Shown here: one piece after another, positions 8,834-17,974 of the stretch
How positions within the stretch are numbered: position 1 is the stretch's first letter
Layout of the letters: every line of letters starts with the position of its first letter
Assembly: GCF_019247635.1 (NCBI RefSeq)
Contig: NZ_JAFBAR010000124.1
Span: 1 to 64,000, forward strand
Reading direction: 5' to 3'
Origin: Mycobacterium sp.
Lineage (GTDB): Bacteria > Actinomycetota > Actinomycetes > Mycobacteriales > Mycobacteriaceae
DNA length: 64,000 nucleotides
Notes under the pieces: model-generated
Databases searched by the model: none
The model's input: the letters and a program-made list of their open reading frames with translations, nothing else
What the model was told of the DNA's origin: nothing
Made by a program: the position numbers and the translations under genes

Positions 8834-11044
8834 TCAGCCGACCGTGACCGGGATGCCATTGAGGACGCCATTGCCGGATGGCTCGTCGATAAACGTCGGC
8901 GGCGACAGCACGTTCGTGTTGGCCCCAGGCGAATTGTTGGCCACCGACATCCGGGTGCCCCGGCGGCCATGCCCCCAGCCGTGTGGCATCGACACCACGC
9001 CGGGTTTGATCGCGTCCGTGATCTCGACGGGCACTTGGATCGCGCCGGCCTCCGATTTCACCGTTACGACGTCGTTGTCGGCAATGCCGCAGCGGTCCGC
9101 ATCCTGCGGGTGGATCAGCAGCGTGCACCGGTCCTTTCCCTTCATCAATCCGGGAACGTTATGCAGCCAGGAATTGTTGGAGCGCAAGTGCCTACGGCTC
9201 ACCAGCACCAACTGCTCGGCGGGCCGTTCAATGCGCGCGGCCAGGCGCGGCAGGTCATCGAGCAGGTATTGCGGAGCCAACCTGATCTTCTTGTCGGGGG
9301 TACCGAGGACGTCGGGCAGCTGCGGGACCATGGGCCCGAAGTCGATTCCGTTCGGGTTGGCTTTGAGTGAGTCCAGTGTCAGCCCACCGGGATTCTTGCC
9401 GTACTGGTCGCCGAAGGGCCCGGTTCGCAACGTGAGGTCCAGTATGCGCTCCGGGCCGCCTTGCAACCCGGCATCGTAGTAGAGCTTGCGTATCTCGCCG
9501 CCGTCCACTCCCCTGGTGAAGGCCAGGTAATCAAAGAAGCCGTCGTCGATCGCGGCGACGTCCACATCCTCGGCCGGTGTGCCGGTGCACAATCCGGTCA
9601 ACCGGATCAGGATCTCCCATTCGTGCGGACGATCACCCGGATCAAACACGGGCGCCGAGTAATTCGCGAAGCTGCGGATCGCGAATTGCAGCACCAGGTC
9701 GTCGTGGTGCGCCTGCTCCAGATGGGACAGCCCGGGCAGGATCACGTCGGCGTGCCGCGTCGTCTCGTTGAGCCAAAGATCAACGGAGATCATCGCTTCC
9801 AGCATCGGCAGGGCCTCGTCCAGCTTGTCACCGCCGGGGGTGGACAGCACCGGGTTGCCCGCGACGGTGATCAGCGCCTTGAGCTGGCCGTCGCCTGGTG
9901 TCGCGATCTCTTCGGCCATGCACGACACCGGAACCTGGCCAAGAACCTCCTTGGCGCCGCGGACCCGGGTACGCCAGCGACCGAATTCTGGGATGCCGCC
10001 CTCCAGGCCGGGCAGCGGTTGCGTGGTGATCGACCAAGCCGCCGGACGCGGGAACATCGCGCCGCCGGGGGTGTCGAAATGACCCGTTAAGATGTTGATC
10101 ACGTCGACCAGCCAGCTGGCCAGGCTCCCAAACTCCTGGTTGCACAAGCCGATTCGGCCATATACCACCGACTTCTCGGTACCGGCGAGTTCACGGGCGA
10201 GCCGGCGGATGCGGTCCTTGTCGATCCCGGTGACGGCACTCACCCGCTCCGGTGGCCAGTCCGCGACGACACGCCGAATCGTGTCGACACCGTCGACGTG
10301 CGGCCCAGATTTGACCAGGTCCTCCTTAACGAGCGTATGCGCGACGGCCAGCAGCAACGCCGCGTCGGTGCCGGGGACGATCGGCAGCCACTCGTCGGCG
10401 CTTGCGGCGGTGAGGGTGCGCACCGGGTCGATGACAATCACCTTGCCGCGCTTGCGAATTCCCTTGATGAGTCCCATGACGTTGGGGGCGGCCAGCAGCG
10501 AGCCCTGCGAGGCGGCCGGGTTGGCGCCCATGATGACGAGCAGGTCGGTGCGTTCGATGTCGGGGACCGGGAAGCTCCACCAGCCGCCGTACATCAGGTG
10601 CGACGACAGGTTTTTCGGCCATTGATCGACGGTGCCGGGTGAATAGGTGACCGGCATCCCCGACATGCCAAGCAGCACGCCGGTGTAGCGGGCCAACGAA
10701 AACGAGTGCGCCAGCGGATTGCCCGTGTAGGCGGTGACCGCACCGATCCCGTATTTGTCGATCACCGGTTTCAACAACTCGGTGCAGCGGCGAAACGCCG
10801 CGTCCCAGCTGACCTCGTGCCAGCGTCCGCCGATCTTGATCAGCGGACGGCGGATGCGGTCCGGGTCTTCGTGCACCGCGCCCAGCGACACGCCCTTGGG
10901 GCAGATGTGTCCGCGACTCCATACGTCGTCGCGGTTGCCACGGATGCGCGCGACTCTGCCGTTCTGAACGTGAATCTCCAAGCCACACATGGCTTCACAT
11001 AATGGACACGTATGCAGATGGCTGCCGTCCTGCCCAGTCGTCAT
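8834..11044 (-). CDS. Molybdopterin-dependent oxidoreductase, Rv0197-like
   Basis: A 736-residue enzyme of the DMSO reductase/formate dehydrogenase family. The N-terminal 4Fe-4S ligands are CPLCEAMC plus CPKG about 30 residues on. The molybdopterin domain includes GANPAASQ, IDPVRT, GRIGLCNQ and VAGNPVLSTPGG. The C-terminal molydopterin dinucleotide-binding domain runs from LVSRRHLRSNNSW to MPHGWGHGRRGT. Its length and text match M. tuberculosis Rv0197 (a predicted oxidoreductase of unknown substrate). There is no Tat signal, so it is probably cytoplasmic. A palindrome 13-35 bases before the start suggests repressor control. Confidence 0.92.
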   Translation of the reverse strand: MTTGQDGSHLHTCPLCEAMCGLEIHVQNGRVARIRGNRDDVWSRGHICPKGVSLGAVHEDPDRIRRPLIKIGGRWHEVSWDAAFRRCTELLKPVIDKYGIGAVTAYTGNPLAHSFSLARYTGVLLGMSGMPVTYSPGTVDQWPKNLSSHLMYGGWWSFPVPDIERTDLLVIMGANPAASQGSLLAAPNVMGLIKGIRKRGKVIVIDPVRTLTAASADEWLPIVPGTDAALLLAVAHTLVKEDLVKSGPHVDGVDTIRRVVADWPPERVSAVTGIDKDRIRRLARELAGTEKSVVYGRIGLCNQEFGSLASWLVDVINILTGHFDTPGGAMFPRPAAWSITTQPLPGLEGGIPEFGRWRTRVRGAKEVLGQVPVSCMAEEIATPGDGQLKALITVAGNPVLSTPGGDKLDEALPMLEAMISVDLWLNETTRHADVILPGLSHLEQAHHDDLVLQFAIRSFANYSAPVFDPGDRPHEWEILIRLTGLCTGTPAEDVDVAAIDDGFFDYLAFTRGVDGGEIRKLYYDAGLQGGPERILDLTLRTGPFGDQYGKNPGGLTLDSLKANPNGIDFGPMVPQLPDVLGTPDKKIRLAPQYLLDDLPRLAARIERPAEQLVLVSRRHLRSNNSWLHNVPGLMKGKDRCTLLIHPQDADRCGIADNDVVTVKSEAGAIQVPVEITDAIKPGVVSMPHGWGHGRRGTRMSVANNSPGANTNVLSPPTFIDEPSGNGVLNGIPVTVG

Positions 11045-11056
11045 CCGCTCACTCTA

Positions 11057-11079
11057 TTCCGCTACGTACGGTAGCGGAA
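11057..11079. promoter_or_regulatory. Palindromic operator upstream of the molybdopterin oxidoreductase
   Basis: TTCCGCTAC (11057-11065) and GTAGCGGAA (11071-11079) are perfect inverted arms around GTACG. The site ends 13 bases before the ATG of the oxidoreductase, where a bound repressor would block transcription. In M. tuberculosis a TetR-type gene (Rv0196) precedes Rv0197; no such gene is adjacent here. Confidence 0.6.
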
Positions 11080-11146
11080 GGCCGTCACGTGGCCGAGGGC
11101 CGATGCGCCGGCCTTACCGATGCGGGTGAGGCATCCCGGCGGCGCA

Positions 11147-11494
<348 letters not shown>

Positions 11495-12937
11495 TCAGCT
11501 TTCCGCGAGCTCGGTCGGCCTCTTGGTGCCCGGGGGTTCGCTCTCGAAAGTCCGGTCGACGCGCGCGCCCACGATCGAATCGTCGGGGTAGGCCTCTTCG
11601 TCGTGCACGGCAAGGTCACCGCCTTCTAGGACGTCGTCGGGAGCGCGCAGCTTCATGAACAAACCGAGGAACTTCAGAATGGCGAAGGTGACGAGCGCGT
11701 CCCAGACGATGACGGTCAGCGCGGCACCCAGCTGGATCAAGATCTGGAAGGGGTGGTGGCCCCACAACCATCCCGCGCTCGTCACATCGGAGACGTCCGC
11801 GCCGTTGCCGAGGTACTCCACGACGTGGGGGTCGGCGAGCACCCCGACGAGCAGACCGCCGACGAGGCCGGCCACCCCGTGGGTGTGGACAACGCCGAGG
11901 GTGTCGTCGACCTTCCGGAACGGCTTGGTGCGGCCCAACCAGTTCCACGACATCCACACCAGCGAGGACCCGACCACACCGATGATCAGGGCACCGAAGC
12001 TGTTGACGAACCCGGCCGCGGGGGTAATGCCGACCAGCCCGGCGATCATGCCGTTGACCGCGCCCAGGAATGTGGGCTTGCGCTGGCGGCTGGCGAAGAG
12101 GTCCCAGATCACCCACGTCAACAGTGCCGCCGCGGTGGCCAGATTGGTGTTGAGCACCGCCAGGGACGCGTTGGCGCCGGAAAAGTAGGGGTCACCGCCG
12201 TTGAAGCCGTTCCAGCCCAACCACAAAATGCCCGCGCCAACGGCGGCCATCGGAAGGTTGTTCGGCACCGAGCGGTCGCGGTCGCGGGCCAGGCGCGGCC
12301 CGATCACCGCCGCGGCCACAAAGCCGGTGGTGCCCGCCGCCAGATGGATCACGTAGCCGCCGGAGTAGTCCAGCGCTCCCGTGGTCCACGCGCTGGTGAT
12401 GCTCGGGTGCGCCTGGCCCCACCAGCCCCCGCCCCACAGCAGGAAAGCATTCACGCAGTAGGCAAACGTTGACCACAGCGGCACGAAAATCAGCCACACC
12501 TTGAAGTTCATCCGCCCCACCACGCTGCCCAAGAACAGCAGCGGAGTAATGGCCGCGAACACGAACTGGAAGTAGGCGAGCGTGGACTCGGAGAACTTGA
12601 ATTTCGGCATGGCGCCGTCCAGCAGGGGGATCACCGCCTGATGGGTGTTGTCGGTGCCCAGGATTGACCGCGGCTTGCCTATCGCCGACTGCAGAATTCC
12701 CGGGCCCAGCTTGAGCGGGTCCCCAAAGCCCATCTTGAAGCCCCACAACACCCACACGACCAGCACCAGGGAAAAGCCAGTGAAGGCCATCAACATCGTG
12801 TTGACGGCCCACTTCTTCTGGACAATGCCCGCATACAGAACGGCAATGCCCGGAAGGCTCATCAGGCCAACCAGAGTCGCGGCTACCAACTGCCAAGCGT
12901 TGTCGCCGGGGCTGAGCCAATCGGGGTAGGGATTCAT
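11495..12937 (-). CDS. amt: Ammonium transporter
   Basis: An 480-residue Amt/MEP/Rh channel with about eleven hydrophobic helices. Signature segments are DYSGGYVIHLAAGTTG (first pore His, with the Asp needed for substrate) and HTHGVAGLVGGLLVG (second pore His). The C-terminal cytoplasmic tail (LRAPDDVLEGGDLAVHDEEAY) carries the usual regulatory region that contacts P-II. ATG 12937 is chosen because AAGGG sits about 8 bases upstream; an in-frame ATG at 12982 lacks one. It is transcribed with glnK downstream. Import of NH4+ under nitrogen limitation is the family role. Confidence 0.94.
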   Translation of the reverse strand: MNPYPDWLSPGDNAWQLVAATLVGLMSLPGIAVLYAGIVQKKWAVNTMLMAFTGFSLVLVVWVLWGFKMGFGDPLKLGPGILQSAIGKPRSILGTDNTHQAVIPLLDGAMPKFKFSESTLAYFQFVFAAITPLLFLGSVVGRMNFKVWLIFVPLWSTFAYCVNAFLLWGGGWWGQAHPSITSAWTTGALDYSGGYVIHLAAGTTGFVAAAVIGPRLARDRDRSVPNNLPMAAVGAGILWLGWNGFNGGDPYFSGANASLAVLNTNLATAAALLTWVIWDLFASRQRKPTFLGAVNGMIAGLVGITPAAGFVNSFGALIIGVVGSSLVWMSWNWLGRTKPFRKVDDTLGVVHTHGVAGLVGGLLVGVLADPHVVEYLGNGADVSDVTSAGWLWGHHPFQILIQLGAALTVIVWDALVTFAILKFLGLFMKLRAPDDVLEGGDLAVHDEEAYPDDSIVGARVDRTFESEPPGTKRPTELAES

Positions 12938-13171
12938 GCGGTAACCCTTCGTCGTCGTCACACCGGCCACGTAAGTCGCCACATTGTGTCGCGGGAAAGT
13001 TTCTGCCGAATTATTGATTGTTACGTCTGGATTTCTGATGGATCGAGATCGGTTCGCGGTTCATGGCACATGCTGGCGACGAGCCGGCCGCTTCCCTCAG
13101 CAATCGCGAGGCCACACAGTCAAAGCCCACCCAGTCAAGCCGGCCGCCGCCGTCTAGTTATCCACGCAGTT

Positions 13172-13528
13172 CTAGGGCAGAATCCCCGCAACGCGGCATT
13201 GCTCCTGGACCGCTACGGCGTGCGCGTCGTGCTGGGCGTAAGCGGCACGACACCAGACCCGCGCTGCCGGGCCACACGCGTGTTCGACGGCACCCCCCAT
13301 CGAACTGGGCATCGTGACGTTCACGCAGCCGTCGCCGGACCGATCGTAGGACGACGAGTGGCTGGTCATCATCCAAACCGTGCCGCCCGCCGCGAAGGCA
13401 CCGACGACGACGCCGATCGCGATCAGCATCGCGCGGCGTTCACGAGGTGTGAGCGGGTCGGTAGGTGGGGTCTTGCCTGTGCTGACCGTCGGCGGCTCCT
13501 CTGTCCGGCGAGTTCGATCGGCCCACAT
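13172..13528 (-). CDS. Small membrane-anchored exported protein
   Basis: Hypothetical protein of about 118 residues from ATG 13528 (ATG 13537 and 13597 are alternative starts). A charged N-terminus with TPRERR is followed by one transmembrane helix (AMLIAIGVVVGAFAAGGTVWMM), then a short extracytoplasmic domain with Cys in GDGCVNV, HACGPAARVWC and QEQCRVAG. The four Cys suggest two disulfides outside the membrane. I do not recognise a named family. It lies downstream of the SRPBCC gene on the same strand, separated by a hairpin. Confidence 0.7.
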   Translation of the reverse strand: MWADRTRRTEEPPTVSTGKTPPTDPLTPRERRAMLIAIGVVVGAFAAGGTVWMMTSHSSSYDRSGDGCVNVTMPSSMGGAVEHACGPAARVWCRAAYAQHDAHAVAVQEQCRVAGILP

Positions 13529-13600
13529 TATGCGCATTTTCGGGCTTTGCACACTCTGCTGTTGTGACCGGGCGAAACTACCTGTGACAGCAGGCAATCC

Positions 13601-13628
13601 ACGGGGTTATCCGCGTTGATAACCCCGT
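13601..13628. terminator. Hairpin at the end of the SRPBCC gene
   Basis: ACGGGGTTATC (13601-13611) pairs perfectly with GATAACCCCGT (13618-13628), with a 6-base loop. It overlaps the last codons and stop of the minus-strand SRPBCC gene. It could terminate that transcript or protect its end. Confidence 0.45.
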
Positions 13629-14089
13629 CGCACCGTGCGGTCGAGAATGCCCAGCGTCGCCCGCAACGCCCCCTGCGAGATGACCGGGAAGATTCCCGCC
13701 TCGCGCCATTGCGGGTCGATGTTCGACCAGTCGTAGAACGAGGTGACGACGGTGGACCCGTCGTCGGTTGGCGTGAGCCGGTAGCCGTAGACGTGGCCGA
13801 TCGGGGGCCGGATCTGCCCGAGGACCGTCCATGAAATCAGCCGATCGGGTTGGTACTCCTCGATCGTGACGGTGACGTCGTACTTGCCAAGTTGCGGAAA
13901 GTCGTTGAGCGACTCGCGGTCCATGTGGACGACGAAGCTGTCGCCGGCGGCGCTCACCCGGTCACCTTCGGCGTCCTGCAGCATCCCGGATGAGTCGATC
14001 GCGACGTGACCCTGCGGATCGCACAACAGCGCGAAGATCTCGGACGCCGGTGCGGCGATAGTGCGCTCGATTTCGATGCGTTCGGTCAT
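13607..14089 (-). CDS. SRPBCC (polyketide cyclase/START-like) family protein
   Basis: A 160-residue protein with the SRPBCC hydrophobic-cavity fold: IEIERTIAAPASEIFALLCDPQGHVAID at the N-terminus, DVTVTIEEYQPDRLISWTV in the middle and a long C-terminal helix near IFPVISQGALRATLGILDRT. Such proteins bind lipids or polyketides, or act in cyclase-like reactions; nothing here fixes the ligand. The gene is divergent from the flavoprotein at 14227, with a KstR-like box between them, so a lipid- or steroid-linked role is possible. Confidence 0.83.
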   Translation of the reverse strand: MTERIEIERTIAAPASEIFALLCDPQGHVAIDSSGMLQDAEGDRVSAAGDSFVVHMDRESLNDFPQLGKYDVTVTIEEYQPDRLISWTVLGQIRPPIGHVYGYRLTPTDDGSTVVTSFYDWSNIDPQWREAGIFPVISQGALRATLGILDRTVRRGYQRG

Positions 14090-14177
14090 GAGTCCTCGCG
14101 CCGCCTTAACTAATCGCCGGTGAGACGGGCCTTACTCTACGACGCCCCGTCGCCGCGAGGAGCGGCTCGGCAAATTC

Positions 14178-14191
14178 TAGAACGTGTTACC
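14178..14191. promoter_or_regulatory. KstR-like binding box
   Basis: The sequence TAGAACGTGTTACC matches the KstR consensus TnnAACnnGTTnnA at all fixed positions except the last (C instead of A). It lies 36 bases before the flavoprotein ATG, in the divergent promoter region shared with the SRPBCC gene. KstR is the mycobacterial repressor of cholesterol catabolism genes. Binding is inferred. Confidence 0.45.
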
Positions 14192-14226
14192 GTTTGCCCA
14201 TCCCGCGCATCGGGAGGCCAAACCAC

Positions 14227-15351
14227 ATGACTCGCAAGCGCATCGTCGTCGCGGGACTGGGCGACGTAGGCATCCTGACCGCGATCCGGCTCTCCCGTCA
14301 CTTCGACGTCGTCGGCATTTCGGTCAAACCCGGCTTGGTCAGCGGGCAGGAGCTCGGCACGCGGCTATCCCGCCCGGGCGATTGGGCCCGCGACTTCTGG
14401 ATACCGTTCGATCGGTTCCGCCGTCTGGACCAGGTGCGGATCGTGCACGCCACCCTCACGGGAGTTGACCTGGTGGCTCGAAAGGTCTTCTGCCGAGACT
14501 ACGTTGGCGCACCAATCGAAGAAAAGTACGACGCGCTGGTCATCTCGACTGGGGTCGCCAACGGCTTCTGGCGCCGGCCGACGCTGCAGTCGGCAGCTGA
14601 TGTTGGCGACGAGCTGCACGCGGCGCACGACCGGCTGGCTACCGCCGGCTCGGTGATCGTCGTCGGCGGCGGTGCGGCCGCGGTCAGCAGCGCCTTCAAC
14701 ATGGCCACCACATGGCCAGACAAACGCATCGACCTCTATTTCCCCGGCGAACGCGCGTTGGCTGAATACCACACCCGGACCTGGGACCGCATTCAGCAGC
14801 GACTGACCCAACTCGGCGTGGGGCTGCACCCGCGACACCGCGCCGTGGTCGCCGACGGCTTCGCCGGCGACGAGATAACCAGCGAAGCGGTCAGCTGGAG
14901 CACCGGGCAACCGCCGGCCTCTGCCGACGCGGTGCTCTGGGCGATCGGCCGGGCCCAACCCAATACCGAGTGGCTGCCGCCGGGACTGCTTGACCAGCAC
15001 GGGTTCGTTCGGACCACCCCGCAGCTGCAGGTACCCGGTCACCCGGGCGTGTTCGCCGTCGGCGACGTCGCTGCCACCGACCCGATGCGCAGCTCCGCCC
15101 GTAATCGTGGAGATGCGTTGGTGGCCAACAATATTCGGGCCGAGTTCGCCGGTCGACGCTTGCGGCCCTTGCGGACTCCGCGACGACGCTGGGGCTCGTT
15201 GGTGGGTATCCAGCCCGATGGGCTGGAGGTGTTCCTACCCACCGGTCACGCGTTTCGCTTCCCGGCGTGGTCTGTCGAACGGGTGGTAATGCCTGGATTC
15301 GTCCGTTGGGGCATGTATCACGGTGTGCGAGAAAACAATCCGCTCGGCTAG
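14227..15351 (+). CDS. FAD-dependent pyridine nucleotide-disulfide-type oxidoreductase
   Basis: A 374-residue two-dinucleotide-binding flavoprotein. The FAD motif is VVAGLGDVGIL near the N-terminus (a slightly unusual GxGxxG), the NAD(P) motif is VIVVGGGAAAVSSAF in the middle, and the FAD-contact motif is VFAVGDVAATDPM near the C-terminus. No CxxxxC redox pair is visible, so it resembles type II NADH dehydrogenase/ferredoxin-reductase-like enzymes rather than disulfide reductases. ATG 14227 has GGGAGG about 8 bases upstream. It probably shares a transcript with the SnoaL-like gene that follows. Confidence 0.85.
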   Translation: MTRKRIVVAGLGDVGILTAIRLSRHFDVVGISVKPGLVSGQELGTRLSRPGDWARDFWIPFDRFRRLDQVRIVHATLTGVDLVARKVFCRDYVGAPIEEKYDALVISTGVANGFWRRPTLQSAADVGDELHAAHDRLATAGSVIVVGGGAAAVSSAFNMATTWPDKRIDLYFPGERALAEYHTRTWDRIQQRLTQLGVGLHPRHRAVVADGFAGDEITSEAVSWSTGQPPASADAVLWAIGRAQPNTEWLPPGLLDQHGFVRTTPQLQVPGHPGVFAVGDVAATDPMRSSARNRGDALVANNIRAEFAGRRLRPLRTPRRRWGSLVGIQPDGLEVFLPTGHAFRFPAWSVERVVMPGFVRWGMYHGVRENNPLG

Positions 15352-15360
15352 GAGCGCAAC

Positions 15361-15795
15361 GTGAACATGTGGGAGCTGATCGCCCGAGAGCAGATCCGAG
15401 ACACCCTGGCGCGATACAACTGGTCGGGGGACGCCGGCCGGATCGACGACCTTGCGGCGACGTTCTGTGCCGACGGCGTCCTGGAGATACGCGGCCTGGA
15501 ACCATTGCGCGGACGGTCCCAAATTGCGGCGTTCCTCGCCGGCCTAACGGGAAAAGTCGCCGTCAATGCCGACGTCAAGCCGGTCGTCCGACACAACCTG
15601 ACCAACGTGCTGTTTACCTCTTTGACGCCCGATCAGGCAAACGTCTCGTCGTACTTCACGGTGTTCACCCACGTCGGGCTTGACCACTTCGGCCGGTACC
15701 GCGACACCTTGGTGCCAGACGGTGACACCTGGTTACTCAGCCACCGCACCGTGTCGACCGACTGGGCCGCCGCCGATTCGGCCATGGCGAGGTAA
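15361..15795 (+). CDS. SnoaL-like/NTF2-fold protein
   Basis: A 144-residue cone-shaped NTF2-like protein, starting at GTG 15361 with AGGAG just upstream. LIAREQIRDTLARYNWSGDAGRIDDLAATFCADGVLEIRG is the typical first part, and VVRHNLTNVLFTSLTPDQANVSSYFTVFTHVGLDHFGRYRDTLV is the sheet region of the SnoaL_4 type. Homologues include scytalone dehydratase-like and steroid isomerase-like proteins. It follows the flavoprotein by 9 bases, so the two are probably co-expressed. The substrate is unknown. Confidence 0.83.
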   Translation: MNMWELIAREQIRDTLARYNWSGDAGRIDDLAATFCADGVLEIRGLEPLRGRSQIAAFLAGLTGKVAVNADVKPVVRHNLTNVLFTSLTPDQANVSSYFTVFTHVGLDHFGRYRDTLVPDGDTWLLSHRTVSTDWAAADSAMAR

Positions 15796-15811
15796 GCCGA
15801 CCGACTGACCG

Positions 15812-16621
15812 TCAATCAAGTTGTTGGCGTAGGGATTGCAGGGTGGTTGACAGGATGCGCGACACCTGCATCTGGGAAACCCCGAGGCGTTGCGCAATCT
15901 GGCTTTGGGTCATCGATTCGAAGAACCGCATGAACAGCACCTGCCGTTCGCGTGCCGGCAGCGCAGCGACCAAGTCGCGCACCGCTTCCCGGTTGGTGAT
16001 GTGGTCGATCTGTGGGTCGATGTCGCCGACAGTATCGGCGATCATCCGGTCTCTGCCCGAACCGCTGTCGCCGACGGGTGCGTCCAGGGAGTCGAGCCGA
16101 TAATTCTCGCCCGCGACGAGGCATTCGACGATTTCTTCGTGGGGCACTCCCAAAAACTGCGCCAGCTCGCCCGCCGTGGGCGCTCGCCCCAGCTGCTGAG
16201 TCAAATCCATGGTGGTTCTCGAGATCTGGACGTGCAGTTCGCGCAGCCGTCGCGGCACGCGCATGGCCCAGCTGTGGTCTCGGAAATAACGCCGAACCTC
16301 GCCCATCATCGTCGGAATCGCAAAGCCGACGAAACTGGGCCCCTTCGCGCAGTCGAAGCGGTTAATTGCGTTCATCAGCCCAAGCCGCGCGACCTGCACC
16401 AGGTCGTCCAGATTTTCGCCGCGACGTCCGAAGTGTTTGGCAACGTGGTCCGCCAACGGTAGACACCGCTCGACGATGCGTTCCCGTTGGCGTGCGTACT
16501 CGTGTGATTCGGCCGGCATTTGGCGCAACACGAACAGCATGTCGACGACATCGCCATAGGAATCATCGGAACGCACGCGATGCGACCGAGTAGGCGGCGG
16601 CGCAGCGATCACATCGGTCAT
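15812..16621 (-). CDS. SigF/SigB-family alternative sigma factor
   Basis: A 269-residue sigma-70-type factor of the SigB/F/G (general stress and sporulation) branch. It aligns with M. tuberculosis SigF: RCLPLADHVAKHF, DDLVQVARLGLMNAI (region 2), FAIPTMMGEVRRYFRDHSW, region 3 around RELHVQISRTTMDLTQQLGRAPTAGELAQFLGV, and region 4 helix-turn-helix ESMTQSQIAQRLGVSQMQVSRIL. It is diverged enough to be a paralogue of sigF. No anti-sigma gene (usbX/rsbW type) is adjacent, so how it is held inactive is not visible. GGAGAGG precedes the ATG. Three SigF-type promoters occur within 15 kb. Confidence 0.9.
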   Translation of the reverse strand: MTDVIAAPPPTRSHRVRSDDSYGDVVDMLFVLRQMPAESHEYARQRERIVERCLPLADHVAKHFGRRGENLDDLVQVARLGLMNAINRFDCAKGPSFVGFAIPTMMGEVRRYFRDHSWAMRVPRRLRELHVQISRTTMDLTQQLGRAPTAGELAQFLGVPHEEIVECLVAGENYRLDSLDAPVGDSGSGRDRMIADTVGDIDPQIDHITNREAVRDLVAALPARERQVLFMRFFESMTQSQIAQRLGVSQMQVSRILSTTLQSLRQQLD

Positions 16622-16944
16622 AGGCTCAACTGCCTCTCCGGCCCCGCGGTCTCGCGTAAGCGGTTATGTGCGAACACTCCCCGAGCGACCTCACAGGCGT
16701 TGTGCGGCGAGGCCTCGCTGGTGCGCGCACAGTCCTTTCGAGCGGACTGTTAAATCAGCCGCACGCGGTAACCATGCGTTGGGCGAATACGACGCGGCGC
16801 AACTCACAGCATGTGAAGCTGATCGGCCGCTTTGAGCTAAACGGCGAGATGTCCAGAGCGGACTCCGCCACCAACAGTACCCCTCGTCCGCGACATCCGG
16901 TACGGCGTCTTTTCGCATGCGATGCGGAGGCCGCCCTCTGACAG
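16622..16944. other. Intergenic region upstream of the sigma factor
   Basis: About 320 bases. It holds the sigma-factor leader with its ribosome site and a small hairpin (ACAGTCC at 16729-16735 with GGACTGT at 16744-16750). I see no credible gene; short frames here have no recognisable product. Confidence 0.4.
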
Positions 16945-17631
16945 CTACCCGCGGCCGCTGGCGATCAACCGCCGAGCGATTTGCGCGAGGGGGACGTTCG
17001 TGTCCTGCGAGAGGCGTTTCAGCAGGTCGAACGCGGCCACCGCGTCGACGTTGAAGCGTTCCATGATGACGCCTTTGGCCTGGCCGATCACATCGCGGCT
17101 GGCCAGCGCGCTGCGGAACTGATCGCCAAGCCGCACGCTGTCCCAGGCGAGGGCCGCATGGGTGGCCAACACGTAGCCGATCTCCTCCGCGGCGCCGTCG
17201 AAAGCATGCTTGCAGCGGGAGTAGACGTTGAGCGCCCCCAAAGTGGTGTCGGAGGTGAACAACCGAAATGAGAGCACCGCACGGATGGGAGTCTCACGCA
17301 GCGCATCGCGGCAATAGTTCGGCCAGCGAGGATCGGTTTCCATGTCATCGAGAAGCACCGCGTCGTTCAACCACGTCGCACTCAGGCACGGACCTTCCAT
17401 GTGCCGTTGCTGAATATCATCGAGGATCTGTGGAATTTCGTGTGTGCTCGTGAGTGTTTCGACGCGGTGACCGTGGTGGGTCAATGTGATGCCGGCGTAC
17501 TCGGCGCCAGGAATCTCCTGGACGGCGTGCTTGACGACTTCCGAGACCACCGCGGCCTCGTCTCGGGGGCTGCCGTGAAGTTCCCTGGCCAGCGCCGCGA
17601 TCCGCTCGTGCACATCCGCGCCGACATCCAT
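16945..17631 (-). CDS. GAF-ANTAR transcription antitermination regulator
   Basis: A 228-residue two-domain regulator. A GAF sensor domain covers about residues 20-160 (EYAGITLTHHG, GPCLSATWLNDAVLLDDMETDPRWPNY, IRAVLSFRLFTSDTTLGALNVYS). It is followed by an ANTAR RNA-binding domain at the C-terminus (LASRDVIGQAKGVIMERFNVDAVAAFDLLKRLSQDTNVPLAQIARRLI). ANTAR domains bind paired RNA hairpins and suppress termination. Its signal is unknown. It lies just beyond the sigma factor, which suggests a shared stress role. Confidence 0.9.
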   Translation of the reverse strand: MDVGADVHERIAALARELHGSPRDEAAVVSEVVKHAVQEIPGAEYAGITLTHHGHRVETLTSTHEIPQILDDIQQRHMEGPCLSATWLNDAVLLDDMETDPRWPNYCRDALRETPIRAVLSFRLFTSDTTLGALNVYSRCKHAFDGAAEEIGYVLATHAALAWDSVRLGDQFRSALASRDVIGQAKGVIMERFNVDAVAAFDLLKRLSQDTNVPLAQIARRLIASGRG

Positions 17632-17842
17632 CGCGTCTCCGCCTGTTTCTCAAACGAAAGTGGCCTGTTCGAGGGTACGCCTGCGGGGATACCGAGGCCA
17701 CGGCTACAGCAGCGACGCCTGTGCGCGACAGTGCACCAGACGCGGATGCAGTTGGATGCGGGGTCGAGGACGTGTACCGCAACGTGTAGCTGGCGGTCCC
17801 ACGTGCCGGGCAGCGGCACTGGCTGACTCGTTTTCAGGGATC

Positions 17843-17867
17843 GTTTCGCCGACCCGGCGCCGGGTAC
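17843..17867 (+). promoter_or_regulatory. SigF-type promoter upstream of the glycosyltransferase cluster
   Basis: GTTT (17843-17846), 15 bases, then GGGTAC (17862-17867) match the mycobacterial SigF consensus GTTT-N15-17-GGGTAT except for the final base. It lies about 108 bases before the first glycosyltransferase start. Confidence 0.5.
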
Positions 17868-17974
17868 CACGGGTGCAGAGCATTCTTCAGTCAGCAGGAA
17901 TGCCGTCGGTGACTTGTGCCCTGCACGTGCGTCAGACCGGCTTCTTCTGTACTCGCCTTGAGAAAGGTTTTCCG

